Shown piece after piece: positions 23,195 through 34,548 of a DNA stretch of 64,000 nt; the first letter of the stretch is position 1; every line of letters begins with the position of its first letter. A program made the translations under genes and the position numbers. The stretch is from Gambelia wislizenii (lineage: Eukaryota; Chordata; Lepidosauria; Squamata; Crotaphytidae), in contig JAUMIR010000001.1 in the NCBI GenBank assembly GCA_030847615.1, positions 159,189,001-159,253,000 on the forward strand, read 5' to 3'. The notes under the pieces are model-generated. The model ran no database searches and was not told where the DNA came from. It was given only the letters and a program-made list of their open reading frames with translations.

Positions 23195-23985
23195 ATTTTT
23201 ACAGCTGAAAATAGAGAGGAAACTTTTTTCCTAAACAAATGTTTCTGTCTACTCTGGGAGCAATATTACAAGGGCCAATAATATTACTCTCAACATCAGA
23301 GGTACATTTACTTGCTCTTCTTCCATCCTTGGAATGCCCCTCTACACTCTATACTGGACAAACAGGACAGTCTCTACTCAAGAGGATTAATGGACTCAAA
23401 TTTGACATTTGAAATGGCAATACCCTAAAACCAGTTGCAAAACATTTCAGCCTTACTGGACATATAGTAAATGATTTACAGATGACAGTCCTTGAACAAG
23501 GAAATTACAAAGGAAGACTAGAAAGAGAAACTGCTGAACTGGATTATATTCACAAATTCCAATCCATTAGCAGAGGTACGAAGAAAGACAATGGCTTCAT
23601 TGCACACTACATACATTAATACAAGAGTCCTCACTATTGCACATATAACAAAACAAATCTCAGAGAGAGTTTTGAACCCTGGGAAGGTTACTTTTGTTAA
23701 GCAGATCTGTTGCTTTCACACATCAACACTAACTGACTACTGTAAATATCTAAAAAGACCTGTATCACATTAGGAAGCCCTAACCCTTTGAAAATTTAGG
23801 GAAAGGGTCATAATTTGCATCTTTCTGGATCCTATTGCATTCCAACCCACTCCCCAAACTGTATAAATATGGTTTATACCTGAGCCATTTATTATCACTC
23901 ATCTGAAGAAGTGGGTTTATATCCATGAAAGCTTATGCAAAAATAAAAACCAATTAGTCTGAAAGGTGCTGCTACATTTCTTTTT
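23195..23985 (+). pseudogene. Penelope-like element 3' part with GIY-YIG remnant
   Basis: About 23300-23620 reads TLYTGQTGQSLLKRINGLKF, stop, KPVAKHFSLTGH, then VLEQGNYKGRLERETAELDY and GFIAHY. This fits the GIY-YIG endonuclease C-terminus of Penelope-like retroelements, with LYTGQTGQSLLKR in place of the canonical Y-x-GQT core. One in-frame stop and frame breaks make it non-functional. The 3' region ends with GAAGAAGTGGGTTTATATCC ATGAAAGCTTATGC, a hallmark of reptile PLE ends. A small inverted repeat (TAGGTCTAAG ... CTTAGACCTA, 23153-23192) sits just upstream. Confidence 0.75.
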
Positions 23986-24214
23986 CTTCCCCCCTCCCAC
24001 TTCCTTCCTCCTTTTTTACAACAACAACATACCTTTATTTCAGCCAACAGGCCATTAGGCATCACAATATATATAAAACATATAAAACATGTTAAAATAA
24101 CATTATAAACAAATATTCATGACATGCTCGTACGGCGTACATATGTACATACATATATGCATATACCAAGTCACTTACAAGTACATTGGGTGATACTAGT
24201 CCATATGAGACTGG

Positions 24215-25151
24215 GGGGTCGTTTCCATGGCAAAATAAATCCTCAAAGAATGCGACAAGAAGCCTGATAGTTCCCACGCATCTCGAAGCAACAGCGCCCT
24301 TTTCAAAAGGAGGGGGTGCAAAAAACCCATAAGTTGCGCAGTATCAGCTTTCGCTAGTTTTCCGCACTTTTTTGATTAAGTTCGCGAAAATGCACATACT
24401 TTACCGTGGGAACTAACGATCGTGTAAACTGGCATCTGCCTTCTTGAATTACTGTGAGCAGAGCTGAATCCTGATTGGTTGGAGTGCTTTATCCGAATAG
24501 ACTGAAGGGTTGGAGAGAAGAAATTCACCCTCCTTCTGCTTGCAACTCACTTTGGAAAACGGAGCCCTTCCTGTCTATCTTTTGGGGGGTGGGGGGGTGG
24601 GAAGATGCTTCGCTGCTTCGCTGGGGTGTGTGTGTGTGTGTGTGTGCTGGAAAACAGCCGATCGCATGTTCGTTCTTTTGTTTGTTTGTCCTTCCATTCA
24701 CTTGCCTTTATTCAAGCCTTCGGAGGGAGGGAAACCAAATGAGGCAAGCCCTAGTTCTGTGGTGTGTGTTTGTGTGTGCATGCAATCTGCTCCACTATGC
24801 TTTTGCTTGTTCGTGCTTTCATTGACTCCTTTCTTTACAAAAGCCTTTCAGGGCTGGGGAAGACGGGGGAGTTTGTCAGATCGTTCTTTCGATTGCTTGC
24901 TTGTTTGTCCTTTTTCTTTCCTCTCATTATTTATGGTTTCCATGACCCCCTCCTTGCTCCCTCCCCGCCTACTGCCTGACTTTAATCATCTGGAGGCGAT
25001 TCCCCCCCACCTTTGCCTGTGTGAATTAAGCAAAACAGAAAGTGTCTGGATCATTCGAAACTGCCAGGCACCGTGTGATTTATGCGCTCCTGATACGAAA
25101 GGACGGTAATCCGGAATCTGGCGAACTTTTTCCTGTCGTGGAACCGGCCCC
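24215..25151. mobile_element. TIR DNA element of 0.94 kb inserted in the LINE 3' UTR
   Basis: Inverted ends GGGGTCGTTTCCATGGCAAA and the inverse of GGGGCCGGTTCCACGACAGG. The flanks TGAGACTGG (24206-24214) and TGGGACAAG (25152-25160) agree at 6 of 9 bases, a possible target duplication. The interior has (GT)n at 24627-24646, internally repeated TTGTTTGTCC blocks and an ATTGG box near 24474. A 199-codon open frame across it is low-complexity and not a gene. Confidence 0.72.
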
Positions 25152-25180
25152 TGGGACAAGATGGAAATTTATATAGGTAT

Positions 25181-27058
25181 TTAAAGAGCAATAGATGGGG
25201 CTGTTTGTTTTACATGGGTCATAATCTTACGAGTTTTAACAGCAGAAAGGAGAAACTTAGCCACTGTTTCTGTTTTACTCTTCTCAGAATCGTTTAACAG
25301 ATACACCAGGTACCAATTGATTGGCCTACCTGGGAACTTATGCAAAAGGGGTGAAATTAATCTTAACCTCTCATCCCTGTAAAAATTACAGAAAAATAGG
25401 ACATGCTCTAGGCACTCGACAGAACCTTCACCACAAGGGCAAACCCGTTCATGGTAGGGAGTTCCCTTGAAGTGGCCTTCTAGCAAGGCAGAGGGGATAA
25501 CATTGAATCTTGCTCTAGTAAACACAACTCGATATTTTGAGATGGTCAGCTTTTGTAAATAATGTGCCATCCTCTCAAAATTAAACTGCAATCCTAAACT
25601 GATGGGAGAACAAGTGGTGCGGGCAGAGGATAAAGAATATTGTATATCAATATCTTTTATACGGCGAACCAGAATCTGCTGTGCCCTAGGCAGATCATAT
25701 GTAATAAGGAAGTTGTTTGAAAAGCCTACTCTCTGCAGTTTTTCCTTGATATTTTTAGACCAAAGGGTGGTATAATTGTCTTTCATTACAAGATACAAAT
25801 ATCCTAGCTCAGGGACAGCATAGAAAAGTTTAAGCCAATACTATAGGGCCCACATCCAGGCAATACATTCAACTGAATGATAACCCGCTTCAAGCCGTAA
25901 AACAGCTGATGGAACACAGTTGGGTACTCCAAATAATTTCCGAAGATAGGTTGAAAGAATTCGTTCTAATGCTGAAGAAAAACCTAGGATCCAAATAGGT
26001 ATGCCAAATAACAATTGTGGCAAGACCTTGGCCTGGAACACCCTGAGTGCTGCTGGTAAAAATTGGCCCCCTTTAGTGTAAAAAAACCAAACTAGTGCCT
26101 TAGCACTGTTATTTGCTGATTGAATAGCAGTGGACCGGTGGGATACCCAACCACACGATGACTGGAATATTACTCCTAAAGACTTGAAGTGTTTAACTTG
26201 CTCTAACTTGTGTCCGTTTATGACCCAGTTGGACTGACTTTGATTCTTGGGGAAAACCATGATTTTAGATTTACTATAATTGATGGTTAAGTGGTTTTCT
26301 TCACAGTACCCCCCTAAATCTCTCAGTGTTTGTTTCAGACCTATTTTGGTAAATGAGAGGAGAACTGCATTGTCTGCATACAGCAATAAAGGAATACTAG
26401 CTGAGCCCAATTTGGGTGGGTGATGGGATTCTGAAGTGATAAGGGCTGAAAGATCATTAAAGTATAAGTTGAATAGTAAAGGTGCCAATATACAACCTTG
26501 ATGCACACCCTTGTTAGCAGGAATTGATTTTGTGAGATTACCCTGGGTACCACATCTCACTTGTATAGTCGTGTTTCTATACAGATTCATAATCAGCCAT
26601 AATAATCTCCTGTCAATAGAGGAGGCAAGAAGCTTGATCCATAATCTCTCTCTTGAGATTAAATCAAACGCTGATTTCAGATCAATGAATGCAGCATATA
26701 AACCCTTACTTTGGGAGTTAGAATATTTCTCAGCCAGGTGATTCAAGACCAGGCAATGATCGTAGGTTGATCTACCCTTTCTGAAGCCAATTTGTTCATC
26801 GCCGATAATGTTCTCATTCTCTATCCAATCAGAGAGACGGTTGTTGAGAAATCGGCCGTAGAGTTTACCCACAACAGAAAGTAAACTAATAGGACGATAG
26901 TTGGATGGATCATTCTTAACTCCCTTCTTATAAATAGGGATTATAATTGCTTTTGACCAGCTAGGAGGTATTCTGGCTGTCTGATTAATAAGGGTAAAAA
27001 TTGAGGCAAGTAGAGGCCTTTTTATACTAGGGGAGATTAACACTGCTACTTCTTTCAA
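25181..27058 (-). pseudogene. Reverse transcriptase and C-terminal zinc-knuckle region of the antisense LINE
   Basis: One frame, 625 codons including a single internal TAG (25843-25841). It shows the RT motifs IIPIYKKG, NYRPISLLS, AFIDLKSAFD (motif A), GVHQGCILAPLLF (motif B) and LLLYADNAVLL (motif C). The second catalytic aspartate is asparagine (AAT, bases 26371-26369). After the stop the frame continues through a C-terminal domain to CPCGEGSVECLEHVLFFC (C-x-C-x6-C-x2-H-x4-C), the terminal zinc knuckle of Jockey/I-type LINEs. The endonuclease is absent by 5' truncation. With YADN and a nonsense codon it cannot be active. Vingi is my best clade guess from overall resemblance; not proven. Confidence 0.85.
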
Positions 27059-27154
27059 AATATTTCTGTTGTTATCTCAAGATTACCAGAGTCAATAGAA
27101 TAGTTCATTATGTTTCAATTCCATGACCTCTTGAAGGAGAATACATGGTTCCCT

Positions 27155-27315
27155 CTGTGAATTTATCCTCACAATAACTTTGAGAGGTGGGTTAATGTGA
27201 AATGTAGCAATTGGCCCAAGGCCACCCTGTCAGTTCCATAGCTGAGTGGGGATTTAAATGAAGTTGAAAAATGAAGAACTCAGGTCTCACACATATAACA
27301 CTATATTGGTTCTTC
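27155..27315 (-). mobile_element. Sauria-type SINE, antisense
   Basis: ATCCTCACAATAACTTTGAG AGGTGGGTTA, GGCCCAAGGCCACC and CATAGCTGAGTGGGGATTTAA are the reverse complement of the Sauria SINE body. The tRNA-like head is decayed. Confidence 0.75.
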
Positions 27316-27456
27316 ATAACACATGGGTAAGTGAAGACAACCCACTGTGGCAATGAATTGTTCTTGCTTGGATATATCAGTCTTGTATTCTACCTTCTCT
27401 GTTAACTAACTTTCTGTGGAAGTCTGAGATCTCAGACTAAGGAAGGACAAATAATT

Positions 27457-28810
27457 TCATAGAATCATAGAATCATAGAATTGTAGAGTTGGAAATCATG
27501 AGGGCCATCCAGTCCAACCCCCTGCCACGCAGGAAATCACGATCAAAGCATCCCTGACAGGTGGCCATCCAGCCTCTGTTTAAAGACCTCAAAGGAAGGA
27601 GACCCCACCATGCTCCGAGGGAGTGTGTTGCACTGCCAAACAGTTCTTACTGTCAAAAAGTTCCTTCTAATGTTGAGGTGGAATCTCTGTTCTTGGAGCC
27701 TGCATCCATTGTTCCGTGTTCCAGTCTCTGGAGCAGCAGAAAACAAGCCTGCTCCATCCTCAACGTGACACCCCTTCAAATACTTAAACAGGGCTATCAT
27801 ATCACCCCTTAACCATCTTTTTTTCAGGCTAAACATACCCAGCTCCCTAAGTCTCTCCTCATAAGGCATCGTTTCCAGACCTTCCACCATTTTAGTCACC
27901 CTTCTCTGGACACGCTCCAATTTGTCAATATCCTTTTTGAACTGTGGTGCCCAGAACTGGACACAGTATTCCAGGTGAGGCCTGACCAAGGCAAAATAGA
28001 GTGGCACTAGTACTTCCCTTGATCTAGACACTATATTTCTATTGATGCAGCCCAAAATAGCATTGGCCTTTTTAGCTGCTGCATCACACTGTTGACTCAT
28101 GTTCAACTTGTGGTCCACCAGGACTCCCAGATCCCTTTCGCACGTAGTCTCATTCAGCCAGGTTTCCCCCATCCTGTATCTATGCATTTCATTTTTCCAT
28201 CCTAAGTGCAGCACCTTACATTTCTCCGTATTGAATGTCATTTTGTTAGTTTTGGCCCAGCTCTCCAGTCTATCCAGGTCATTTTGATCCTGTCCTCTAG
28301 GGTATTAGCTACTCTTCCTAATTTGGTGACATCTGCAAATTTGATAAGTATGCCCCTAATTCCCTCATCCAAGTCATTGACAAAAATGTTGAATAGCACT
28401 GGGCCCAGGACAGAACTCTGTGGCACCCCTGTACTACCTGTATTCCTGTACTACCTCTTTGCTTATTCTGTGCTGGATTTCCCCTATTGTGTCCTCTGTT
28501 CCATTATCTTCAGGTTGGTCACCCTTTTCCTTTTCTGAAAACACGGAGGCAAAGAAGGTGTTGAGTAATTCTGCCTTTTCTCTGTTCCCTGTTAGCATTT
28601 TGCCATCTTCTCCACGTAGTAGCCCTACCATTTCCTTCTTCCTCCTTTTGCTGTGGACATACCAAAAAAACCACCCCTTTTTATTGTTCTTAACCTCTCT
28701 AGCAAGCCTGAGCTCATTTTGCGCTTTAGCTTTTCTGACTTTACTCCTACACGTGTTCGCTATTTCCTCACAAAATACTGGCTGCTTTATTATGGACAGC
28801 AAGGCTTCTG
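27457..28810 (-). pseudogene. CR1 LINE, internally deleted
   Basis: Antisense, with an ATCATAGAATCATAGAATC tail at 27460-27482. RT C-terminal frame 28241-27543 (232 codons: [31 protein letters not shown], ending DGHLSGML). The preceding frame (28426-28238) has [19 protein letters not shown] and FADV where FADD is expected. Upstream 28802-28434 encodes the region before the RT (NNKKGWFFWYVHSKRR, LNTFFASVFSE). The RT fingers/palm part between these is deleted; a 12-base word is repeated at the join (28428-28439, 28445-28456). Confidence 0.92.
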
Positions 28811-30380
28811 AATGAATTCTTTCAACAAGTCTTCAAACATGTCTTATGAACACAAATGGTGGTGACAAGTTCAGAAAGATTGGATGCTGGGAAAAGGCAT
28901 CTATCAAAATGAGAACACATTTGGACTTTCAGGCCTCATTTGTTTTCATAGAGTGGGTCTGACCAGTTCTCACTTCAACACATCCTAGTTTCAACTTGGG
29001 AAATGTAAAAACCAGAAATAGTGGAATGATAAGTAAGGGTGGAACCAGATGAAAAGATTGAGGAAAGAAAGCAAATAAATAGTTAGAAATAATGTCCTTT
29101 GCTTCCTCTGAAGAGTTTACAGTTTTGAAAAGAGCATGAACCACTTCTGGATTTGAAATCTATAATAATATAAGAGGCTATGTGTTCACCTACCAGAGCC
29201 ATATCTCCAAAATCATGAAACCAATATATCTGAAACTTCACATGTATACAAGGGGGACCCTAGTGGTGTGCACCTAGGGGTTATTTCATTTTAACATTGC
29301 ATTAATTAATTTAAATTAACTTAAATATTTCCATTAAAAATCTCTTTATTGATATTTGCATATATAATAAAAACAAATAACAAACAACAAATCACAACAG
29401 TATTCTACAATTAACAATCACAACATTCATACACCAATAATCATAACATTCATACAATTGAGTGGTGTATAAATATGTCCCTCTTTTGATGCCTTTAGTA
29501 GTATCTTGGGTCATGAGTTGAAACTTAACCACTCCATAGATTTGAAGTTGATTGAGTCTAAAGCTGAGGGTAGAGGGAAATACTCTGAGAACATAAAGAG
29601 AAGGCTGCCCCTCTCCTATGCTGTGGGGCACCCCCCCTGCATGAAAGTAAACAGGCAGGCCCCTCAGGAATCTCAACTATACCATGGCAATAGGTGTGCT
29701 TAGGGGCCCCAGTGGCTGTGGCCTCACTCAGTCGAGACATTCCCAATGTGTCCAACTCTGACATTATTAAGGAGCTTGTACTACCATTCACAGAGTCCCC
29801 AAACAAGTAGCTCTGCAGCTATGTAACTTTCCTTGAAAACTTCAGCATACCAGATCACGTGAAGCCAGTTACTTCTGCTCAATGAGGATATGAATAAACT
29901 TGGGGCTATTTCAGCTCACCAGAATGTGAAAGCACATTTTCCCCGCCTCTTCTTTTCTATACCTGATGGTTCACTGTCCCAGAAATGTCTGATAAGCAGG
30001 TGATTCCAGCATTTGCTTCCTCCACTGTTGTTTAAATGTCAGTCCTTTCACTTCACTAATTAAGGGCTGTTGATGAAGAGAGTATGGCAAGGCTCTTGGA
30101 CAGCTTCTGCACCCCCCAACGGAAATGTTGCTTGAAAAATTGGAAGGGCACACTGTTATAAAAGGGTTGATAATTCACTATATATATGGATGGGGGGAGT
30201 CCAACTTTCAATGCCAAACCCCATATGCCATGCTATCACTTTGTTATACTAAACAAGAAACCCTGACCCTTTTTCATTGGCCTGGAGACTCAGCTTTTAA
30301 AACTGACTGTTAGTAGTTTAGAACTGATCATGCATTCATTTTGCCAGTGTCAACTGGATCACAGCTTGGAAAAGTTATTA
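28811..30380. other. No gene recognised; possible Helitron-like start
   Basis: Mostly unique-looking. At 29158 TCTATAATAATATAAGAGGC TATGTGTTC resembles a 5' Helitron terminus (TC start, then a conserved leader), but no 3' CTAR hairpin was found. 29335-29450 is A-rich and antisense-like to a LINE 3' end, unassigned. Confidence 0.3.
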
Positions 30381-30384
30381 TTAT

Positions 30385-30500
30385 TATTTTAGACTACAAA
30401 TCCCTGATGCCCCCATCCCAGCCAGCAAAGCCGCTGGCTGTGCTGGTTGAGGGATTCTGGAAAATGCAGCCCAAAGCTAACATTTTCAGACTCTGGAACT
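30385..30500. repeat. Decayed interspersed repeat (ACTACAAATCCC type)
   Basis: TAGACTACAAATCCCTGATG followed by an inverted GGGATTCTGGAAAATGCAG. Similar paired motifs occur at 32975-33050 and 60365-60430. This is a common reptile repeat class (MITE or SINE); exact family not assigned. Confidence 0.5.
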
Positions 30501-31274
30501 GGTCACGCAGGCATGAACTATGACTTTCTAATGTAAGTATATAGGATTATTGACCCTGAGTGATTTCAGATTAATAGTCAGAAAATTACTTCTTCAAAGT
30601 AATCCATTTAAATTACAGTACTTACTGTAATGTTTGAAAAGTAACCCATTGCTGTTGCTTATTACAGTGTTGGAGAAGTAACTTGGTATACTGCTTGTTA
30701 ATCTGCTTGTATTTTTTCTATTAACTTCTGTTACTTTTAGAGAGAGAGAGAGATAAATAAAAAAAAAACTTTAGGATTTATAAAAGAATGGCATAAAACT
30801 TGAAAATTTCCTGTCAAAATGCTTTTAAAATGCCCCTTTAATTAGAAACTGTTATTCAGTGCACCAAGAAAATAACTTTTCTCATTGTTCTGCCCTCATA
30901 ATCTTCAAAAGTAACTAGTTACAAGTAATGAAATTACAATACTTCATCACTTCCAAACTCTGGTATCTTGTAATTCATTTAATCAAACTGCTAACCGAAC
31001 AATCTTGTAATGTTTCTGATAGTGGCTACATATTCTTTATCAATATGGACTGGAACCCCAGATGCACTTATTACAGAATACATCTCATTGAATTTAATAA
31101 AACATATGTTCTAATACAAAAGTTAATAGTTTAGGGTTGCTTTGCCAATGTGCTTGTGGCTGCTATATATGAATTGGTGTGCACAATTTGTCTGCACAAA
31201 CTGTATATGGTCCACCAGAGGTTTATTTTGGTTTGCCAACTTCTTGACATCAATCCACTTTGGCAGTGAGCAAG
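30501..31274. other. No gene recognised
   Basis: AT-rich DNA with scattered AGTAACTTGG/AAGTAACTAGTTACAAGTAA words (30600-30930) that may be a decayed inverted-repeat element. Not delimitable. Confidence 0.4.
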
Positions 31275-32101
31275 AGGGCTTCAGTTACACGACAGTTTTT
31301 ATTGCGGTAATTTGCACTTTATCACTGTTTCGCAGCTGTACTGCATTGTTCAGATGATATATTGCTTAATTGGTCTATCGGTTTATTTTTCAGCTGTTTT
31401 CCGCTTTGATATTCACACACAGACTGAGACAGGGGCGTGGCCTCCCAAGCACATCCTCTGATACCACAGGAATGCCTGAGATGAATATTCTCACACACAC
31501 ACAAGAGAGACTGGAAAAGGCTTGCTTAATTCTTCAGACTGCAGCAGCTGGGCACAAGATAGCAAGGAGGGAGGGAGAGAAGGAAAGACACACACACACA
31601 AGGCTAGCACTCCAGTCTTTTTCATGGCTAAGCACAAGACAGGGAGAAGGGAAGGGACACAATCTCAGGAGGGGAGATAACGATCATTCACACACTGAAA
31701 GTAGCAAGGTGGGAGGGAGAGAAGGAAAGACACACACACACGCAAGGCTAGCACTCACAGTCGTTTTTGTGGCTGGAAACAACATGGATCTTTCCTCCAT
31801 CCCCTCCTTGTACACTCCCCTCCCTGGTGAGTTCAACCAATCATGGCAAAGCTCTGCTGTGAATGTATCGAAAGACTGCTGGTAATTCACACAGCACGTA
31901 GTGTAATGCTTGTTCAGACTATCGAAAATGTGCTACTTTTCAAAAAAGTCAGGAAAAGTCCCGAAATCCTTTCTTGCATTACTAATGTTTTTTTGTGCCC
32001 CCCTCCTTCTGAAAGAGGCGACTTTGTGGCGCAATGCATGTAAACAATTAGGAATCTTGGCGAATTCTTCACGGTTTTTTTTCACCGTGTAACCAAGCCC
32101 C
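31275..32101. mobile_element. TIR DNA element of about 0.83 kb
   Basis: The left end AGGGCTTCAGTTACACGACA and the inverse of the right end GGGGCTTGGTTACACGGTGA form imperfect terminal inverted repeats. Inside is a direct duplication of about 75 bp (31561-31640 and 31699-31775, sharing GGGAGGGAGAGAAGGAAAGA and AAGGCTAGCACTC) and a CCAAT box near 31837. No transposase. Target duplication not found. Confidence 0.65.
31561..31775 (+). repeat. Direct duplication with (CA)n inside the TIR element
   Basis: Two similar blocks about 138 bp apart, each with a GA-rich word, a short (CA)n and AAGGCTAGCACTC. Probably a local tandem duplication. Confidence 0.75.
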
Positions 32102-32189
32102 AGGAGACTGATCTAGCCCCAGAGAGATTTCCCGCATACTCCCGAGTCTTGCATTACCGTCATCACCAGCACCATCATCACCATCATCT

Positions 32190-32557
32190 CATGCCCTCTA
32201 ACATTTCACAGATGAAAACCAGGACACATCACATGCATCTAAACAACATCAGAGCATGGTTAAGATGGCAGAAGTTATTAATGAGGAAGAAGACACAAAC
32301 TAGGAGAGGCTGCAGCAGTTTGCTTTTGCCTGAATCTATTGGAAAGGGTAATATTCCATCCCCTATTGTCTTTCCAGCCCCCCCACCCCCAATCACTGCT
32401 GAGTTAATTGAGTGTAAACTCAGTTTGTGGCAATCCAAGCAAGCTGAGGACAAAGAAGGGGAATGGGAAGAGGACAGAGAAACTGGGACATTTTAAAAGT
32501 AGTTGAATTAGTGGGGTGACAATTGGGACTGCCAAATTTGGGCAGTTGGAGGGTATG
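32190..32557 (+). mobile_element. TIR MITE (CATGCCCTCTAAC ends)
   Basis: About 370 bp from CATGCCCTCTAACATTTC to GTTGGAGGGTATG (inverted). The body AGATGAAAACCAGGACAC ... AGAGGCTGCAGCAGTTTGCT is found inverted at about 57528-57684. No transposase. Confidence 0.7.
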
Positions 32558-32569
32558 TGGTCATTATTA

Positions 32570-32830
32570 TCAATTATTATTATTAACATTATTTATACCC
32601 TGTCTTTCCCAAAAAACTGGACTCAGAGCACCTTACAAATTAAAATCAGTATAATATGGTTAAAATATTAAAGCAATCAACTTAAAATATAATTTATTAC
32701 CAATATTAAAACAATTTAAAGTGCATACTTAAAAATGACAAAAAGCAATTAAAAGCCAGTACAATTGGAACAGTACAGTACCCTCTTAAAAACCTCTTAA
32801 AATTAACAAGTGCCTATAGTACCAGTCATG
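32570..32830 (-). mobile_element. Antisense LINE/SINE 3' tail
   Basis: TTATACCCTGTCTTTCCCAA followed by GGACTCAGAGCACCTTACAA is the reverse of the common squamate GGGAAAGGCGGGATATAAA tail. AT-rich remainder. Class not resolved. Confidence 0.45.
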
Positions 32831-32944
32831 GGTGTGCAATAATCTCTACAATGTTCATCTTGCATTTAGCGCTGAAGGAAAAAATTCACAGAAAAGAACA
32901 GTTACATCCTCAGACTCATTTGTCTTACTTGCTACTGAAGCCTC

Positions 32945-33085
32945 CTCCAATTTGGCACTCACCAAATGCATTGGACTACAACTCCCATCATCTCCAGCAA
33001 GTGTAGCCAGTGGATTTAGTGGCTGGGGGGGGGTAGACATTGTAGTTCAATATATCCGGATGGACTCAGGTTCTGGAAGACTGTA
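32945..33085. repeat. Decayed interspersed repeat (ACTACAACTCCCATCATC type)
   Basis: GGACTACAACTCCCATCATC with an inverted partner ACATTGTAGTTCAA. Common reptile repeat, same class as 30385 and 60360. Confidence 0.5.
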
Positions 33086-33345
33086 CTATAGTTGCGGGCC
33101 AGAGTGAGACCGCTACCGCCGGTAGCCTCTCCGTTCCCCACCGTCCCAGAATAAACACACGACACAGAGGATAAGATTCACAAAGTATATTGATACAAGT
33201 GAGATGAAGTGGCAGAAAGGCCACAACTTGTGGATGGTAGTTGCCTGGTTGGCGTATGAGCATGGGGGGTAAGCCCAAAACCCCGGTCAAGGGTTGGCCA
33301 GGCACAAGGCCGGCTGGCAACAACTGGCCGCCTGGCCGGCGCCCT

Positions 33346-33401
33346 GACCGGAAGCACGTGACCGGAAGCACGTGACAGGAAACACGTGACCGGAAACACA
33401 A
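33346..33401 (-). repeat. 14-bp tandem repeat, four units, in the DIRS 3' region
   Basis: GACCGGAAGCACGT twice exactly, then GACAGGAAACACGT and GACCGGAAACACAA. Junctions create CACGTG E-boxes and CCGGAA ETS-like words. It lies between the YR gene and the element end. Confidence 0.92.
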
Positions 33402-33636
33402 CGACCGTATGGCCGTCCTGTGAGGGGAGGGGGGAGCCCTCCCTCTCCACAGAAAAGGGGGTGTGGGGGAGTGACCAGCCTGGAGCTGGTAAAAGGTTGG
33501 GGGCCAGAACCTCCCTTTGAGCCCCCCCCACCAAACAGCCCTCCATGCTCACCGCCACAGAGCCGAGCCCTGCTTGGCTTCCGCCAACCCAGCAGCCACC
33601 ATCCTCTCACTAGACCGACCTTCTGATTAGGGGAAT

Positions 33637-34548
33637 TCAGGATGGACCAATGGCGTGTACAAGCCCGGGGCGTATGTAAGAGGTGAAAGCCTTGGAGCGC
33701 CATCTGCCTATTTGCTGGATGGTGGTAGGATGAAGGCTCTCCACCGCTGCCATGGTGGCCGCTTCGATGCAGAAGGAGTGGGTGCCATATTCCTCCACCG
33801 GGCAGCCTAGCCGCCTCAGCGCCGCTCGAAGGATGCTGGCGAATTGGAACCTGGTGAGCGCCGATGCGTCCTCGTGGATGAAGAGGATTCCTGGGATGTT
33901 GGGGCGTCGACGCAGGAAACGCTGCATGAGTGCCACCGGGCAGGGCCCCGAAACAGTCAGTTTAGATAATTGGATGAAGGTCCCTCTACCCCATTGGTCG
34001 GTCTTGGAACGCCGGATCTGTATCTTCAGGCCGGAATCCCCGACCGTCACGTCATCCCTCCGGAGGGCTCTGTTGGACCTGTCCTTCTTGGAGCCGCATA
34101 CCAGCTCCCCGATCCGTAAGGCTGCAAAGAAAGCGGTGGAGAAGGCCGCCCGAAAGAGCAGGGCTTCATACCTGGAACTGCAGACTCTGGGAAGTACTGT
34201 CAAGAGATGACACAACAGGTCATACTGGATGGGCCTCCTGGAATCGGAGTCCCGAGTCTTGCCACGCCGCCAGCCTTCCAGCGCTCTCCGGACCAGGAAA
34301 GAGTTGCAAGGGTTGTCCCGCCCAGCCAGCTTGCAGAAGAAGGCGACAGCCGCCAGGTGAAGCAAGATGGACCTAGGAGCTAGCCCACGATCCTTCAGAT
34401 CCGCGATGTAGTGCAAGACCTCTCGGTCCGACGATGGCCAGGGGCTTACATAGCTATGCCTTCTTCTGAAGCCGCAGAATTGATGCATGGCCCTGGAATA
34501 ACTGGCCCGGGTGGAAGGTGCCAGTGAGTTAAGTACCCCCTGAATCAC
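33637..34548 (-). pseudogene. DIRS tyrosine recombinase, catalytic Arg changed to Cys
   Basis: About 303 residues in a continuous frame (it stays open upstream into RNase H, so the true start is uncertain). N-terminal SAM-like part LAPSTRASYSRAMHQF. Catalytic part has ALRIGEL (Arg I), SKTDQWGRG (Lys), THSFCIEAAT where the family has H-x-x-R, GRWRS (Trp/His position) and SYIRP with the nucleophile Tyr near the end. The H-x-x-R arginine is Cys (TGC, bases 33771-33769), consistent with CGC to TGC. The enzyme would integrate a circular DNA intermediate; this copy is predicted inactive. The 5' end overlaps the RT-RH frame, as usual in DIRS. Confidence 0.88.

Larger units (their letters stand above)
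24015..27085 (-). mobile_element. Antisense Jockey/I-group LINE (possibly Vingi), split by a DNA element
   Basis: The coding part is 27058-25181. The 3' UTR runs from 25180 to 25152 and, after a 0.94 kb DNA transposon (24215-25151), continues from 24214 to a (TTG)n-type tail near 24020 (sense: GGCTGAAATAAAGGTATG, then TTG repeats). The copy is 5'-truncated near 27065-27110, inside the RT. Confidence 0.75.

Noticed and set aside
24510..25109. 199-codon plus-strand open frame
   Set aside because: Lies within a TIR element, built on (GT)n and pyrimidine-rich repeats (runs of Val-Cys), no recognisable domain.
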